This document shows positions 6,036-6,868 of a DNA stretch of 6,868 bases, in pieces. Position 1 is the stretch's first letter; each line of letters begins with the position of its first letter. The stretch covers positions 1 to 6,868 of the forward strand of contig DCWI01000083.1 in assembly GCA_002328825.1 (NCBI GenBank). The letters are read 5' to 3'. The notes below the pieces were generated by a model, which was not told the DNA's origin, did not search any database, and saw only the letters and a program-made list of their open reading frames with translations. Origin of the DNA: Nitrospiraceae bacterium UBA2166. GTDB lineage: Bacteria; Nitrospirota; Nitrospiria; Nitrospirales; UBA2166. A program made the position numbers and the translations under genes.

Positions 6036-6454
6036 TGAGAATATAAGTCGTCATCAGAAAAAAAGAATTCAATTTCTTTCCCTGCAGTCTCCAGAGCATC
6101 AGATCCATGTACAACATTGCAATCAATACTTGACCCAAAGGCCTTGCGAATTGTACCTTCTGCTGCCTTGGAAGGATCGGTTGCACCCATAAGATCTCGA
6201 TGTCGAAGAATTGCGCCTTCCCCCTCAAGAGCCAACACTACAATTAGCCCTGACGACATGAACGAAGTCAGATCATCGAAAAAAGGTTGGTCGCGATGTA
6301 CCTGATAAAAATCCTTAGCTTGCTCCTTAGTAAGTTGTGTTGAGCGAATAGCAATGGGAGTCAGCCCACCTTGTTCATAACAACGAATAATTTCACCTAT
6401 TATTCGACTTCGTACTCCATCCGGCTTAATAATCGCCAATGTACGTTCAAGCAT
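6026..6454 (-). CDS. ndk: Nucleoside diphosphate kinase
   Basis: Ndk transfers the gamma-phosphate of ATP to other NDPs through a phosphohistidine and balances NTP and dNTP pools. The 142 residues match the family (about 140). The N-terminus ERTLAIIKPDGV holds the active-site Lys10. RHRDLMGATDP (residues 84-94) is the usual nucleotide-site segment. NVVHGSDALETA holds the phosphorylated His116 (the usual form is NAVHGSDSPESA). The ATG at 6452-6454 gives the normal N-terminus; a weak purine run (GAGAGG) lies rather far, about 12 bases, upstream. It follows mtnA by 56 bases on the same strand and may share its transcript. No oddities were seen. Confidence 0.97.
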   Translation of the reverse strand: MLERTLAIIKPDGVRSRIIGEIIRCYEQGGLTPIAIRSTQLTKEQAKDFYQVHRDQPFFDDLTSFMSSGLIVVLALEGEGAILRHRDLMGATDPSKAAEGTIRKAFGSSIDCNVVHGSDALETAGKEIEFFFSDDDLYSQIE

Positions 6455-6510
6455 CTCGCGTCTCTACCTCTCTGGCCACAAAGCATTAGTGTAGGATAAG
6501 AAAGTGGATT

Positions 6511-6868
6511 CTAACACTCTAACATTCCTCTGGCCAGATCCTCAGGACAGAATATCCCACGTTCCGTAATAATTCCGGTAATCAAGTCTGCTGGTGTCAT
6601 GTCAAACGCAGGATTGTATATTTCGGTATTCTCTGGAGTGATACGCGCCATCCCAAGAACGTTGGCAACTTCACCTGTATCTCGCTCTTCAATCGGAATA
6701 CCATCACCAGAGGCCATTGCAGAATCAATGGTTGATCGTGGAGCCGCCACATAAAATGGCACTCCATGTGCTCGTGCTAATACCGCCAAGCTATATGTGC
6801 CAATTTTGTTTACCACATCCCCGTTCACTGCAATCCGATCAGCCCCAACAACACATACCTGAACACGG
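6511..6868 (-). CDS. mtnA: S-methyl-5-thioribose-1-phosphate isomerase, N-terminus outside the window
   Basis: Only the last 119 residues are here, and the frame stays open to the right edge. MtnA turns 5-methylthioribose-1-phosphate into methylthioribulose-1-phosphate in the methionine salvage pathway. The stretch VGADRIAVNGDVVNKIGTY carries the catalytic Asp of GADRI (usual form GADRIAANGDVANKIGTY). PFYVAAPRSTID, IPIEER, NPAFDMTPADLI and ITERGI follow in the order expected for the C-terminal half. The catalytic Cys lies in the missing part. These motifs fit MtnA better than the related eIF2B-like ribose-1,5-bisphosphate isomerases. The stop at 6511-6513 is 56 bases before ndk, and no terminator was seen between them. 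Confidence 0.95.
   Translation of the reverse strand, partial: RVQVCVVGADRIAVNGDVVNKIGTYSLAVLARAHGVPFYVAAPRSTIDSAMASGDGIPIEERDTGEVANVLGMARITPENTEIYNPAFDMTPADLITGIITERGIFCPEDLARGMLEC

Noticed and set aside
1..6868. CRISPR arrays, insertion sequences, toxin-antitoxin or phage-defence genes
   Set aside because: No spaced direct repeats, no transposase or terminal inverted repeats, and no frames resembling such proteins were seen on either strand.

Overview
The window is a chromosomal stretch from a Gram-negative-type bacterium with moderate G+C. Every intact gene reads on the minus strand. Two encoded proteins have lipoprotein signal peptides, and the rest are housekeeping enzymes. Nothing in the sequence fixes the lineage, and I do not name one.

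In minus-strand order (high to low coordinates) the layout is: the C-terminal part of mtnA (methionine salvage), ndk (nucleoside diphosphate kinase), a lipoprotein with a probable glycoside-hydrolase-like barrel, gcvH (glycine cleavage H protein), lpdA (dihydrolipoamide dehydrogenase), tyrS (tyrosyl-tRNA synthetase), a tRNA-Ala(GGC) gene with its own strong promoter, a 759-base stretch with no intact gene, and a Sel1-repeat lipoprotein cut by the left edge. The lipoprotein, gcvH and lpdA are packed as an operon: 11 bases of overlap, then a 6-base gap. GcvH carries the lipoyl arm and LpdA reoxidises it, so these two form part of a glycine cleavage system whose P and T proteins are not in the window. 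tyrS lies 103 bases further on and ends in a clear intrinsic terminator.

The stretch between the tRNA and the Sel1 gene is the only accessory-looking part. It is very AT-rich (lines 901-960 and 1141-1200 have 17 and 14 G+C in 60, against 31 in 60 for a tyrS line). On the plus strand it holds the decayed remains of a phytanoyl-CoA dioxygenase-like (PhyH, 2OG/Fe(II)) gene. Its parts lie in two frames, broken at a run of ten G, with an in-frame stop and apparent loss of two iron-ligand histidines. A TATAAT box, a Shine-Dalgarno and an ATG still stand in front of it.

I found no intact new system here. The items most worth a second look are the PhyH relic with its G-run, the unusual start of the lipoprotein gene (a stop codon inside a perfect inverted repeat just before a TTG start), and a few operator-like palindromes in intergenic spaces.
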